Below the pieces are notes generated by a model, which saw only the letters and a program-made list of their open reading frames with translations, was not told the DNA's origin and made no database searches. Source: Desulfovibrio fairfieldensis (lineage in GTDB: Bacteria > Desulfobacterota > Desulfovibrionia > Desulfovibrionales > Desulfovibrionaceae). From it: DNA of 64,000 nucleotides. Position numbers and translations under genes: made by a program. Every line of letters starts with the position of its first letter. Positions within the stretch are counted from its first letter, which is position 1. Positions 1 through 8,142 of this stretch are shown here, in pieces. Location of the stretch: positions 834,501 through 898,500 of the forward strand of contig NZ_CP014229.1 of the NCBI RefSeq assembly GCF_001553605.1, written 5' to 3'.

Positions 1-210
1 GATCATGTACATGATGTCCATTTTTCTGGAATAATTTATTGTCAGTTCCAATACGAATTGCTCCCGTGCCCGTGAAATGGCCACGTTGACCAGGCACGCT
101 TCATCTACAAAGCCGCCCCCTTTTTCCGCGCTCCACGACTATCCAAAACAGTACTCATGATTATTACATCATGCTCACGACCTTGAAATTTATGAGCGGT
201 TGCTGACCCC
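1..210 (-). pseudogene. Frameshifted remnant of a superfamily I DNA/RNA helicase C-terminal domain
   Basis: Read on the minus strand, roughly 210 down to 122 encodes TAHKFQGREHDVIIMSTV, which fits helicase motif V, and 115 down to 1 encodes CLVNVAISRAREQFVLE, which fits motif VI of the AAA_12 (Dna2/UPF1-like) superfamily I helicases. The two segments are in different frames. The switch falls in a run of five A and five G (116-125, plus strand TTTTT preceded by CCCCC), where one extra A would restore the frame; as read, the first frame hits a TAG just after the run. No plausible start or motif I-III is found upstream, and the fragment continues beyond the left edge. It is probably a degraded gene; a homopolymer sequencing error with an intact gene further left is the alternative for the frameshift, but the missing upstream part argues for decay. 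Confidence 0.6.
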
Positions 211-422
211 CAAATATATTTCAACCAGCACTTCTCCCTGATCAAGGGCAGTCTGGCCTTGCGGACACCGTGTCGCGCCGTGTGCGGAGGGCAGTAGTCC
301 TGGCCCTCGCTTCACCGCAGTTTTAGGTCCGCAGCGTTTCGGGCATTTTTCTCGCCGCCTCCTTTCTCTCTTCTCTGTTTCCGCATTTCGTGTTGAGTTG
401 TCGCTGTCTTTCTCGCCCATTC
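211..422. other. Stretch without a recognised gene
   Basis: Nothing convincing is encoded here. A minus-strand open frame of 89 codons (190-459) is rich in Arg, Lys and Glu, has no family resemblance and partly overlaps the helicase remnant, so I treat it as chance. Confidence 0.4.
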
Positions 423-450
423 TTGACAGTGGGGGCATATCGGGTATGTT
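423..450 (+). promoter_or_regulatory. Candidate sigma-70 promoter for ttrBCA
   Basis: TTGACA at 423-428 and TATGTT at 445-450, spaced by 16 bp, lie about 75 bp upstream of the ttrB start. The -35 box is consensus and the -10 box matches four of six positions. No TtrSR two-component genes are in the window, so the regulator is unknown. Confidence 0.4.
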
Positions 451-526
451 TGTAACCATTATCCTTGGGCGGGTATCGTAATCCGTCGTAAAAGTGCAAC
501 TAACCCGAAATCACAGTGGTTTTCAT

Positions 527-1264
527 ATGCAGCGAAGAAAATTTTTACAGCTTGCCGGACTGGCCGGTATGGCCGGTCTGGGGCTTGCCGCGCCGGTCCA
601 TGGCGGCGTGCCTGCCCTGGAGCAGGGGCGCCGCCCCCGTTACGGCATGCTTATTGACCTGAAAAAATGTGTGGGCTGCCAGGCCTGCACCGTATCCTGT
701 TGCATGGAGAATGCCGTGCCGCCGGGTGCGTTCCGGACCAGCGTGGGAGAGTATGCGCTCAAGCCGCAAGGGGAAGAGCGCATGTATATCGCGCCCTTGC
801 CGCGCCTATGCAATCACTGCAAAGAACCGGCCTGTCTGCCGGTGTGTCCGGTCAAAGCCACGTACCAACACAACAACGGCATTGTGGTCATTGACGCTTC
901 CGCCTGTATCGGCTGCGGTTTCTGCGTGCAGGCTTGCCCCTATGACGCGCGTTTTCTGAACCGCCAGACCCGCACGGCTGACAAATGCACGTTCTGCGCC
1001 CATCGCCTGGAAGCCGGGCTGCTGCCTGTCTGTGTGGAAAGCTGCGTGGGCGGCGCGCGCCTGTTCGGAGATCTCAACGCGCCCGACAGTCTGATCCGGC
1101 GCACGCTGGACGCCCATAAGGATGCGCTGAAGGTGCTCTATCCGGAAAAGGGCACGGAGCCCTTCGTGTTTTATCTGCATCTTGACGACGTTTTTGTTGC
1201 CGCGGACAGCGTGGCGACCCCCATGTCGCCGCGCTTGCCGCAGCAGGAGGAAAGCCATGCCTAG
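527..1264 (+). CDS. ttrB: Tetrathionate reductase iron-sulfur subunit TtrB
   Basis: Electron-transfer subunit passing electrons from the membrane quinol oxidase TtrC to the catalytic subunit TtrA. About 245 residues from the ATG at 527; a GTG at 494 is possible, but the ATG places a twin-arginine signal (RRKFLQLAG, residues 3-11) at the very N-terminus, so the folded protein should be exported by Tat. Four ferredoxin-type cysteine groups are visible: CVGCQACTVSCC near residue 48, CNHCKEPACLPVCP, CIGCGFCVQACP, and CTFCAHR with CVESC, enough for four [4Fe-4S] clusters as in the PsrB/NrfC/TtrB family. The gene overlaps ttrC by 8 nt, indicating translational coupling. The assignment to TtrB rather than PsrB/PhsB rests mainly on the downstream TtrA. 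Confidence 0.85.
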   Translation: MQRRKFLQLAGLAGMAGLGLAAPVHGGVPALEQGRRPRYGMLIDLKKCVGCQACTVSCCMENAVPPGAFRTSVGEYALKPQGEERMYIAPLPRLCNHCKEPACLPVCPVKATYQHNNGIVVIDASACIGCGFCVQACPYDARFLNRQTRTADKCTFCAHRLEAGLLPVCVESCVGGARLFGDLNAPDSLIRRTLDAHKDALKVLYPEKGTEPFVFYLHLDDVFVAADSVATPMSPRLPQQEESHA

Positions 1265-2204
1265 TTTCATGGAGCTTTCCAATATCGCGCCGCCGGAAGT
1301 CTGGGGCGTCTGGGAGCCGCTGGCATTTTTCTTTCTGACTGCCGGGGCGGCGGCTGCCATCCTGGCCTGTGCGGTCCTCTGGCGGCGCGCATCCGCCGGA
1401 GCGGGGCGCTTGTTCGGCGTGGTTGCGCTGGCCTCGGGCCTTGCCGGCCAAGCCTGCCTGCTGATGGGCCTGGAACAACCCTTGCGCACCTATGAGCTGT
1501 ATCTCCGTCCGCATTTCATTTCCTGGACGGCCTGGGGCGGCTTTCTGATTCCGCTGTGCCTGCTGTGCACCGTGCCCCTGGTCTGGCCGCGACGGAAAGG
1601 ACGCGTGCATCCTCTCTGGTTTCTGCCCGCCATCGGGGCGGCCTGCGCCGTTTTCATCTATGCGGACAGCGAGATCATGGATTGCGTGGGCCGTGTGCTC
1701 TGGGCGCGGCCTCTGCTGCCCATGGGTTTCATTCTCGCGGGCTTGAGCGCGGCCTTTGGTTTCACCTGTCTTATGGCGCCGCGCACGGATGGCGCCTTTT
1801 CCCTACTGCCGTGGGCCAGCGCGGCGGCCGCCTTTGTCTGCGCACTGGCGGCTCTGGCCTTTCGCGCGCCCGAGGGTTTTGCCCAATTCGCCACATACTG
1901 GTGGCACGCGCCTGAAACCATCTGCCTGATCGCCGCCGTCATCGCCGCAATCCGCCCCCGCCGCTGGTTCCGTCTGACCGGAGCCATGACCTGTGTGAGC
2001 GCCTTCATGGTCTTCTGGAAAATCATCCATATGGGACAAGCCTTCGGCAGAAATGCGTCCACGTTTTCCGATGCGGCGGCTTTTCTGGATATTGTTTCTC
2101 CCGGTTCCCTGCTGATTCTGGCAGGCGGCGCCGGTCTCTGGCTGGCGCTGGCCTTGCTGCTTTCCATGCTTTTTCCCTGGAATGCGGCGAAAGAACCCGC
2201 TTGA
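1257..2204 (+). CDS. ttrC: Tetrathionate reductase membrane subunit TtrC (NrfD/PsrC family)
   Basis: Integral membrane quinol dehydrogenase that anchors TtrAB on the periplasmic face and hands over electrons from menaquinol. The protein is about 315 residues and consists almost wholly of hydrophobic helices (eight or nine segments, for example FFFLTAGAAAAILACAVLW near the N-terminus and LLILAGGAGLWLALALLL near the C-terminus), the NrfD-family pattern. The ATG at 1257 is chosen over an upstream in-frame start because GGAGG lies 7 nt before it and the start sits on the end of ttrB. No heme motif is seen, as expected for NrfD proteins. The following gene is separated by an unusually long structured gap of about 200 bp. 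Confidence 0.85.
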   Translation: MPSFMELSNIAPPEVWGVWEPLAFFFLTAGAAAAILACAVLWRRASAGAGRLFGVVALASGLAGQACLLMGLEQPLRTYELYLRPHFISWTAWGGFLIPLCLLCTVPLVWPRRKGRVHPLWFLPAIGAACAVFIYADSEIMDCVGRVLWARPLLPMGFILAGLSAAFGFTCLMAPRTDGAFSLLPWASAAAAFVCALAALAFRAPEGFAQFATYWWHAPETICLIAAVIAAIRPRRWFRLTGAMTCVSAFMVFWKIIHMGQAFGRNASTFSDAAAFLDIVSPGSLLILAGGAGLWLALALLLSMLFPWNAAKEPA

Positions 2205-2407
2205 GCCGACTTGGGCATTTTAACTTTGAAATGCTCTAACGCCGCACATGGTGCGGCGCGCCACAACGCGGCGAGGATTCAGCCGAAAAACATTGTTTTC
2301 GGCGGGATGAAACTTTGAAACTGCGCAGCCTTTCAAAGGTAATCTGTCCTGAGGGCTGAATCGCCAACGCGCCAAACGCATCTTCGGCGCAACAAGGTTG
2401 TAGAAAT
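2205..2407 (+). repeat. Palindrome-rich intercistronic region between ttrC and ttrA
   Basis: About 200 bp without a gene, packed with inverted repeats: GCATTT/AAATGC at 2215-2234; GCCGCAC/GTGCGGC at 2241-2257; GCCGAAAA/TTTTCGGC at 2282-2303; CTTTGAAA/TTTCAAAG at 2313-2338; and long arms GATTCAGCC (2276-2284) with GGCTGAATC (2354-2362) that enclose the last two. The CTTTGAAA/TTTCAAAG hairpin recurs at 14356-14408. It may be an mRNA processing or stability element, or simply a genomic palindromic repeat inserted in the operon. Confidence 0.7.
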
Positions 2408-5400
2408 ATGGATGACAAGAAACGGAATTTTTTGAAAAAAGGCGCGCTTGCCGCCGTGGGGCTGGGAGTTTTCGCCGCCGCCTCGCTGGATACGGCGCGG
2501 CGCATGGTGCGGGGCCTGCGCGAGGGCACAGCAGGCGTGCCTGTTGCCGACGCGGAAAACAAGAATTCCCTGGTTCCCGAATATTGGATGAATCCGGAAG
2601 GCCATGCCGTGCCGGTCAAGGGGCAGCGCGTGGCTTTCAACCAGTGCTGGGGCTGCACCACCTTCTGCGGCGTGCGCCTGCATATCGACGAGGCCACGGA
2701 CCGTGTGGTGCGGGCTGCGGGCAATCCTTACAACCCCTTGTCCACCAGTCATCAGCTGCCCATGAGCACGCCCGTGAGCGAGGCTCTGGCCGCGCTCTCC
2801 GCGCGCGGCGACAGCGGCTACGCGCAGCGGGCCACGGTCTGCGGGCGCGGGGCGGCCATGCTGGAGGCCAACAGCAACCCTTTCCGGATCACCCGCTGCC
2901 TGAAGCGCGCGGGCAAACGCGGCGAGGGCAAGTGGAAGAGCATTTCCTTTGAGCAGCTGGTGGCGGAAGTGGTGGACGGCGGCGACCTCTTCGACGAAGG
3001 GCATGTGGACGGCCTGCGGGCCATCCGCGAAGCCAAGGGACCGGCCAATCCGGAAATGCCCGAATTCGGCCCGCAGTCCAACCGCCTTTTGCTGACCTAC
3101 ACCACGGAGGACGGCCGGGAGCAGATTTTTCTGCGCCGCTTCGGCCAGGCCTCCTACGGCACCAAGAATTTCGGCAAGCACGGCGCGTATTGCGGCCTGT
3201 CCTTCCGGCTGGGCGCGGGACTTTTTCTGAATGACCTTCAGGCCATGCCCCACACCAAACCCGATTTCGAGCACTGTGAATTCGTGCTGTTCTGGGGCAC
3301 GGCACCTTCCCAGGCGGGCAATCCTTTCAACCGCTCGGCGCGGATGCTGGCGGACGCCCGCTCCGGGGGAAAAATGCGCTATGCGGTCATTGACCCCGTC
3401 CTACGCCTGCCCGTGACCAGCGCCGCGCGGGACCGGGCGCAATGGGTTCCGATCCGGCCGGGCATGGATTCAGCCCTGGCCCTGGGCATGATCCGTTATA
3501 TCCTCGACAACAACCGCCATGACGCGGCCTTTTTGTGCCACCCCACACTGGCGGCCGCGCGCAAAGCCGGAGAGGCCGGATTTTCCAATGCCACGCATCT
3601 GGTGCGGCTTTCCGGCAAGCAGGCCGGGGCGCTGCTGCGGGCGGCCGATCTGGGCGCGGTGGGAGTCTTTGCCGGGGCCGACAAGAACGACGCCGTGGTC
3701 ATGAGCCCGGACGGCCGCATGCTGCCCGCCGGGGCCTGTGAGCAGGCGGCCTTGTTTTACCGGGGTTCGCTGCCTCTGGACGGTGAACAGGTGGAAGTGG
3801 CCAGCGCGTTGCAACTGCTCAAGGAAGAGGCGGACAGCCGCAGCCTGGAAGAATATTCCCGCCTGTGCGGCGTGCCGGTGCAGACCATCACCGATCTGGC
3901 GACACGGCTGACAGCTCACGGCAAACGCGCGGCCGTGGATGTGCACGGCGGCATGATGAGCACTTCCGGCGTCAACGCCGCCTTTGCCGTGCTGACGCTG
4001 AATACCCTGATCGGCAATATCAACGTCAAAGGCGGCCTTTCCGTGGGCGGCGGGGGCTACCACAAGGCAGCCCTCAAAGGGCCGCGCTATGATTTGCTGG
4101 CCTTTGAAGGGCAGAGCGCGCCCAAGGGCTTTCCGGCTATCCGTTGCCGGGCACCGTACCAGAAGTCCACGGAGTTCAAAAAGAAGGTCGCGGCCGGTGA
4201 AAATCCGTATCCTTCGGAATATCCCTGGTTCCCCCTCACGCCGCCCAACATGCCCGCCGAACATCTGCTGGCGCATGCCAACGGCAATCCCTTCAAATAC
4301 AAATGCTGGATCAACTGGAAGGGCAATGCGCTCTACGGCCACGGCGGGCTCAAACAGGCGATGGGCAAATGTCTGGAAGACTCCCGCGATCTGCCGCTGA
4401 TTATCGGCATCGATACCTTTCATAATGAAACCAACGCCTATGCGGATTATCTGGTGCCCGATCCCTGCATGTACGAGCTCTGGGGCGGTTTTTCCGGAGC
4501 CTGGGCCGGTACGCTGACCCCGGTCTCCACGGCCCGCTGGCCCGCCGTGACGCCACGCCAGGCCCGGAGCGCCTCCGGCGAGCCGGTCTGTATGGAGCTG
4601 TTCATCATTGAGGCGGCCAAGCGCATGGGCCTGCCCGGTTTCGGGGACAAGGCCATCCGGGGCGCGGACGGCACGCTGCATCCGTTGCACACGCCGCAGG
4701 ATTTTTATCTGCGGCATGCGGCGAATATCGCCTGGTTCAAAAACGACGTGCTGCCGTCCCCTGGGGCGGAGGATATCGCGCTTTCCGGGGTGCGGCCCAT
4801 CCTGGGCGACATCCGGCGCATTCTGCCGCCCGAAGAGCAGGGGCCCGTCACCTTTCTCTACACCCGCGGCGGCAGGTTCGCGCCCTATGACGCGGCCTAT
4901 CGGGGCGAGGAACTGGGCGTCAAATGGGAAAAGGCCCTGGCCGTCTACAACGAGGACGCGGGTACGGCCGTCAATTCCCGGACAGGCAGGCCGTATCGGG
5001 GCACGCCCTGCTGCCTGCCGCCTCTGCTGTATGACGGCCGGAAGCTGCGCGAGGTCTGGACCTCGGCGGAATATCCTCTGGAACTGATTTCCTTTAAATC
5101 CAGCCTGATCAATTCCTACGGCGTTGTGTCGCCCCGGCTTATGAGCATCAAGGGCGTCAACCTGGTGGTTTTGCATCCTGCCGATGCGCAAAAGGCGGGC
5201 GTCCGGCACGGCGACAGGGTGCGCTTGGTCACGCCGGGCGGCAGCGCGGCGGCCTATGCCAGTGTGGGGGAAATGGTCATGCCCGGCGTGGTGGCGGTGG
5301 AGCACGGTTTCGGGCATACGGGCTTGGGCGCCTCTGATGTGGAGATCGACGGCGTGTGCACCCCGGCCCGGAAAAGCGTGGCGGCGGGCATCAACCTCAA

Positions 5401-5509
5401 TGACCTGGTGCCCCCCGATCCCACCCGCAAGGGCCTGTCCGCTCTGGCGGAACATATGGGCGGCCCGGCGGCCCGACAGGGCATACCGGTGCGTATCGAG
5501 AAGGTTTGA
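2408..5509 (+). CDS. ttrA: Tetrathionate reductase catalytic molybdopterin subunit TtrA
   Basis: Molybdenum enzyme of the DMSO reductase family that reduces tetrathionate to two thiosulfate in the periplasm. The 1033 residues match the roughly 1020 of Salmonella TtrA, and long stretches are recognisably the same, for example GEGKW then SFEQLVAEVVDGGDLF and EGHVDGLRAI (residues 172-206). An N-terminal [4Fe-4S] site is formed by Cys80, Cys83, Cys87 and Cys145 (CWGCTTFC plus TVCGRG), and Cys262 in KHGAYCGL is the likely Mo ligand. The signal peptide reads KRNFLKKG, a Lys-Arg variant of the twin-arginine motif. The C-terminal molybdopterin-binding domain ends in ARQGIPVRIEKV, again like Salmonella TtrA. 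The Shine-Dalgarno is weak (AAGG, about 11 nt before the ATG). Confidence 0.93.
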   Translation: MDDKKRNFLKKGALAAVGLGVFAAASLDTARRMVRGLREGTAGVPVADAENKNSLVPEYWMNPEGHAVPVKGQRVAFNQCWGCTTFCGVRLHIDEATDRVVRAAGNPYNPLSTSHQLPMSTPVSEALAALSARGDSGYAQRATVCGRGAAMLEANSNPFRITRCLKRAGKRGEGKWKSISFEQLVAEVVDGGDLFDEGHVDGLRAIREAKGPANPEMPEFGPQSNRLLLTYTTEDGREQIFLRRFGQASYGTKNFGKHGAYCGLSFRLGAGLFLNDLQAMPHTKPDFEHCEFVLFWGTAPSQAGNPFNRSARMLADARSGGKMRYAVIDPVLRLPVTSAARDRAQWVPIRPGMDSALALGMIRYILDNNRHDAAFLCHPTLAAARKAGEAGFSNATHLVRLSGKQAGALLRAADLGAVGVFAGADKNDAVVMSPDGRMLPAGACEQAALFYRGSLPLDGEQVEVASALQLLKEEADSRSLEEYSRLCGVPVQTITDLATRLTAHGKRAAVDVHGGMMSTSGVNAAFAVLTLNTLIGNINVKGGLSVGGGGYHKAALKGPRYDLLAFEGQSAPKGFPAIRCRAPYQKSTEFKKKVAAGENPYPSEYPWFPLTPPNMPAEHLLAHANGNPFKYKCWINWKGNALYGHGGLKQAMGKCLEDSRDLPLIIGIDTFHNETNAYADYLVPDPCMYELWGGFSGAWAGTLTPVSTARWPAVTPRQARSASGEPVCMELFIIEAAKRMGLPGFGDKAIRGADGTLHPLHTPQDFYLRHAANIAWFKNDVLPSPGAEDIALSGVRPILGDIRRILPPEEQGPVTFLYTRGGRFAPYDAAYRGEELGVKWEKALAVYNEDAGTAVNSRTGRPYRGTPCCLPPLLYDGRKLREVWTSAEYPLELISFKSSLINSYGVVSPRLMSIKGVNLVVLHPADAQKAGVRHGDRVRLVTPGGSAAAYASVGEMVMPGVVAVEHGFGHTGLGASDVEIDGVCTPARKSVAAGINLNDLVPPDPTRKGLSALAEHMGGPAARQGIPVRIEKV

Positions 5510-5514
5510 GGGGG

Positions 5515-6042
5515 GTGCTGATCAGCTTCAGCGGCTTGCCCGGCGTGGGTAAAAGCAGCGTGGCGCGACTTCTTGCCCAGCGGATCAAAGCCGTCTGGCT
5601 GCGCATTGATTCACTGGAGCAGGCTTTGGTCCGCTCCGGCGTTGTTGACCGGGATGGCCTGGGGCCAGCGGGCTATTATGTGGGCTATGCCCTGGCGTTG
5701 GATAATCTGCGGCTGGGCCTTACCGTACTGGCGGATTGCGTCAACCCGCTTGCCCTGACTCGCAATGCTTGGCGGGACGTAGCGTTTGAAGCGGGCGCGG
5801 AGCTGCTGGAAGTGGAATTTGTCTGCTCTGATGCGCGGGCGCATCAGGCACGGGTGGAAGCGCGGTTGTGCGAAGTTCCCGGTCTGCTTCTCCCCGACTG
5901 GCGGGCGGTACGGGAACGGGAATATGAGGTCTGGGAGCGCGCGCCCCTGGTGTTGGATACCGCCGTACTGTCGCCGTGCGAGGCTGTGGAGGCCGTTTGC
6001 CGCGCCGTGCGGGCTGTAGCGGCGTCTTCGCGGGCGCGTTGA
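5515..6042 (+). CDS. Small P-loop kinase/AAA-type ATPase
   Basis: About 175 residues beginning VLISFSGLPGVGKSS, a Walker A motif at the extreme N-terminus as in small-molecule kinases (adenylylsulfate kinase, cytidylate kinase and zeta-toxin-like ATPases). A central segment with SDARAHQARVEARL resembles the lid/arginine region of such kinases; the substrate cannot be read from sequence. The GTG start at 5515 has GAGAAGG 10 nt upstream; a TTG at 5506 overlapping the ttrA stop is the alternative. It follows ttrA with almost no gap and is probably co-transcribed. A link to tetrathionate or molybdenum cofactor metabolism would be a guess. Confidence 0.7.
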   Translation: MLISFSGLPGVGKSSVARLLAQRIKAVWLRIDSLEQALVRSGVVDRDGLGPAGYYVGYALALDNLRLGLTVLADCVNPLALTRNAWRDVAFEAGAELLEVEFVCSDARAHQARVEARLCEVPGLLLPDWRAVREREYEVWERAPLVLDTAVLSPCEAVEAVCRAVRAVAASSRAR

Positions 6043-6073
6043 GACGGAGACGCGCGCCCCTCCCGGAGTTCTT

Positions 6074-6301
6074 TCAGGCTTTGTTTTCTTCCAGCGGCAT
6101 GGCTTCCCAGGCTTCGAAGTCATAGAGGCTTGTGCCGGGATTTTTGGCGCAGGCCGAAGTGTGATCGTAGGTTTCCACCACCGGCCATTGGGTAACCCGG
6201 CCCAGGGCTTCCTGAAAGGAAGCGGCCTCAATGATCTGATGGCGGCTGATCGTAAGGTTTTCGTTGGGCCCCGCGATATAATGCACACGGTACTGCGGCA
6301 T
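6074..6301 (-). CDS. Hypothetical 75-residue protein
   Basis: Short soluble protein starting MPQYRVHYIAGPNENLT and ending in an acidic tail (EAMPLEENKA). AAGGAAG lies about 6 nt upstream of the ATG at 6301, which favours this start over an in-frame one 57 nt earlier. It is convergent with the P-loop gene. No family is recognised; the composition (aromatic and charged, no membrane segment, no signal) suggests a small cytoplasmic protein. Confidence 0.6.
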   Translation of the reverse strand: MPQYRVHYIAGPNENLTISRHQIIEAASFQEALGRVTQWPVVETYDHTSACAKNPGTSLYDFEAWEAMPLEENKA

Positions 6302-6423
6302 GACTGCTTCCTTTACGGCGGCGGGACGTGCCCGGACGCCGGGTGGTTGAACGAGCATTTCAAGTGTGACATGCTCTGGTTGCGCCGGGCGGCAAGCCGC
6401 ATCGGCCTTTGAGAGAGAAGGTG

Positions 6424-6462
6424 AAGAGCGGGAGCGCGCTGTGGGCGCGCTCCCGCTCTTTT
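6424..6462 (-). terminator. Strong hairpin, probable terminator
   Basis: Perfect inverted repeat with arms AAGAGCGGGAGCGCGC and GCGCGCTCCCGCTCTT and a short loop, followed on the plus strand by TTTT and on the minus strand by only two T. It sits just downstream of the minus-strand YeiH unit and can act in both directions. Confidence 0.6.
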
Positions 6463-6486
6463 GTCAGTTCTGATGCAAGGCCTGGT

Positions 6487-6657
6487 CTAGCTGTGAGCGC
6501 TCGGGAAGAGATAGCTCACGAACCAGAGCACCACGAGCAGGGTGACGCCCAGCCCCCAGCTCCAGTGGATGAGCTTCAGTTCCGTCTCATCCAGGGGTTC
6601 ATATTCCATTTTCTGGACTTCTTCGTGGAACTTCACGTCCTTCTTGTCTTCAGACAT
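6487..6657 (-). CDS. 56-residue single-span membrane protein downstream of the YeiH homologue
   Basis: A short frame starting MSEDKKDVKFHEEVQKMEYE with AAGGAG 6 nt before the ATG. A charged, mostly acidic N-terminal half is followed by one hydrophobic helix (WSWGLGVTLLVVLWFVSYLF, about residues 32-51) and a short tail SAHS. It lies 42 nt after the transporter stop on the same strand, so it is probably a small accessory subunit of that transporter, like small membrane partners of other carriers. No family name is recognised. The good ribosome site and clear amphipathic layout argue that it is real despite its length. Confidence 0.7.
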   Translation of the reverse strand: MSEDKKDVKFHEEVQKMEYEPLDETELKLIHWSWGLGVTLLVVLWFVSYLFPSAHS

Positions 6658-6699
6658 ATCCGACTCCTTGTGAGGATGAAACCTCTTGGGTGAAACGCG

Positions 6700-8142
6700 T
6701 TAACCGGCCATCACAGGCGGCGTCATGCCGTGGAAGAACGCCCACGAGATGAACAGACCGATCCAGATAATAAAGCCGAACAGGCAGATGATGTACACGA
6801 CGGCCAGTTTGCCGATGCCTTCCTCCATCAGCTTGCGGAAGTTGGAAACCATGCCGATGGTGAAGAAGGTCAGAGTGAAGAAGATGGTGCGCAGAGGTCC
6901 GAGCGTGCTGATGACGCTCTTGCCCATGTCGGCCAGCTCCTTGGACTGCAGGCAGATCAGCAGCATAATCACGAAGGTGCCCACATAGCCCAGCACGAAG
7001 CGCGGGAAGCGGGCCCACACGTCGCCGAAGGTCATGGTGCGTTCGCCTCTGGTCTTGTCGAACTTGGCTGCCCAGACCCAGGCCAGCACAAAGGCCCACA
7101 CGCCGATGAAGATGTCGATGAAGATTTTAACTGTGGTCGTGACCATGGTGATCCAGCCGGATTCCCAGATGATGCCGGCTTCCATGGCCTTGGCGCGGAT
7201 CAGGGCGTCGGTGATGGCGCCGCTGGCGATGGCGCCGCCGTCGGACTTGACCGCCAGGCCCATCCAGCCGCCGGCCACCATGGGCTCGTTGTGCAGGAAG
7301 AAGGCGGCCACGAAGGGCAGCACCAGCATTTCAATGCAGGTGAAGACCACGATCAGCGAGGAAACCATGATCGGCACCACGGGCCGGGCGCGGATGGCGC
7401 TGCCCGTGGCGATGGCGGCGGACACGCCGCAGATGGAGATGCCGGAAGCCATGGGCACGGCCCATTCACGGCTGAATTTGAAGTATTTGCGGGCGATGTA
7501 GTACACAGTGGCCCAGTAGATCAGATAGGCTTCCACAATGGCGCAGAGACCGCGGAAGATGATGTGGCCGGCATAACCGGAAGCGCCGGCGGCCTTCACG
7601 CCCAGTTCAGCGCCGAGCACCACGATGGCGATTTTGACGAACAGTTCGGGACGGCAGGCGTCACGCAGCATGTCGGCCAGAGCGGGGGCGACGTTGCTGA
7701 TCAGGATGCCCGCGATCAGGGCAACGATGAAGCCCGCTTCCGTGGTCAGGCCGATGGACCAGGAAATGCCGAATTTGGCCTGCTGGTTGGGCGTGGCCGC
7801 GATGTGGGCGTTGGCGCCCAGCATGAAGAAAAATTCAGCGATAAAAAAGACGATGGTAAAGGCCACCACAAAGCGGCCCACATTGCCGCCCAGGCTTTTG
7901 ATGCCCACGGCGAGCACAGCGGTCATGGCCGCCCAGGTCAGCAACAGCGAGCCGATGCCGGAGATGCCGGCATAGCCCTTGTTGGTCACCGAGAAGGCAT
8001 CGCTCATGCTCGTCCACATGTTGGTCTTGAGCACCCAGCCCAACACGTCGACGCCCCACAGGTTCAGGGCGGCCAGGATGAAGACGAAGCAGCCGATAAA
8101 GAGGGCTACGCTGTCTTCGGTTAATTTGTTGTTGTTTGCCAT
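6700..8142 (-). CDS. YeiH-family (UPF0324) putative sulfate exporter
   Basis: Polytopic membrane protein of 480 residues with ten or more hydrophobic segments and typical family stretches such as SGISICGVSAAIATGSAIRARP and DALIRAKAMEAGIIWESGW. Members are annotated as putative sulfate exporters; direct biochemical evidence for sulfate is thin, and some homologues are linked to taurine/sulfite or cysteine metabolism. A role in moving sulfate or another sulfur oxyanion is an inference. The ATG at 8142 follows GGAGGGATGGTTT. The gene forms a two-gene unit with the 56-residue membrane protein and is longer than the E. coli YeiH (about 350), with extra N-terminal helices typical of the Desulfovibrio versions. 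Confidence 0.8.
   Translation of the reverse strand: MANNNKLTEDSVALFIGCFVFILAALNLWGVDVLGWVLKTNMWTSMSDAFSVTNKGYAGISGIGSLLLTWAAMTAVLAVGIKSLGGNVGRFVVAFTIVFFIAEFFFMLGANAHIAATPNQQAKFGISWSIGLTTEAGFIVALIAGILISNVAPALADMLRDACRPELFVKIAIVVLGAELGVKAAGASGYAGHIIFRGLCAIVEAYLIYWATVYYIARKYFKFSREWAVPMASGISICGVSAAIATGSAIRARPVVPIMVSSLIVVFTCIEMLVLPFVAAFFLHNEPMVAGGWMGLAVKSDGGAIASGAITDALIRAKAMEAGIIWESGWITMVTTTVKIFIDIFIGVWAFVLAWVWAAKFDKTRGERTMTFGDVWARFPRFVLGYVGTFVIMLLICLQSKELADMGKSVISTLGPLRTIFFTLTFFTIGMVSNFRKLMEEGIGKLAVVYIICLFGFIIWIGLFISWAFFHGMTPPVMAG

Noticed and set aside
190..459. Minus-strand frame of 89 codons near the left edge
   Set aside because: Arg/Glu-rich without a ribosome site or family; overlaps the helicase remnant in another frame.
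6409..6693. Plus-strand frame over the small membrane protein
   Set aside because: It is antisense to the 56-residue gene, which has a good ribosome site and a clear membrane helix.
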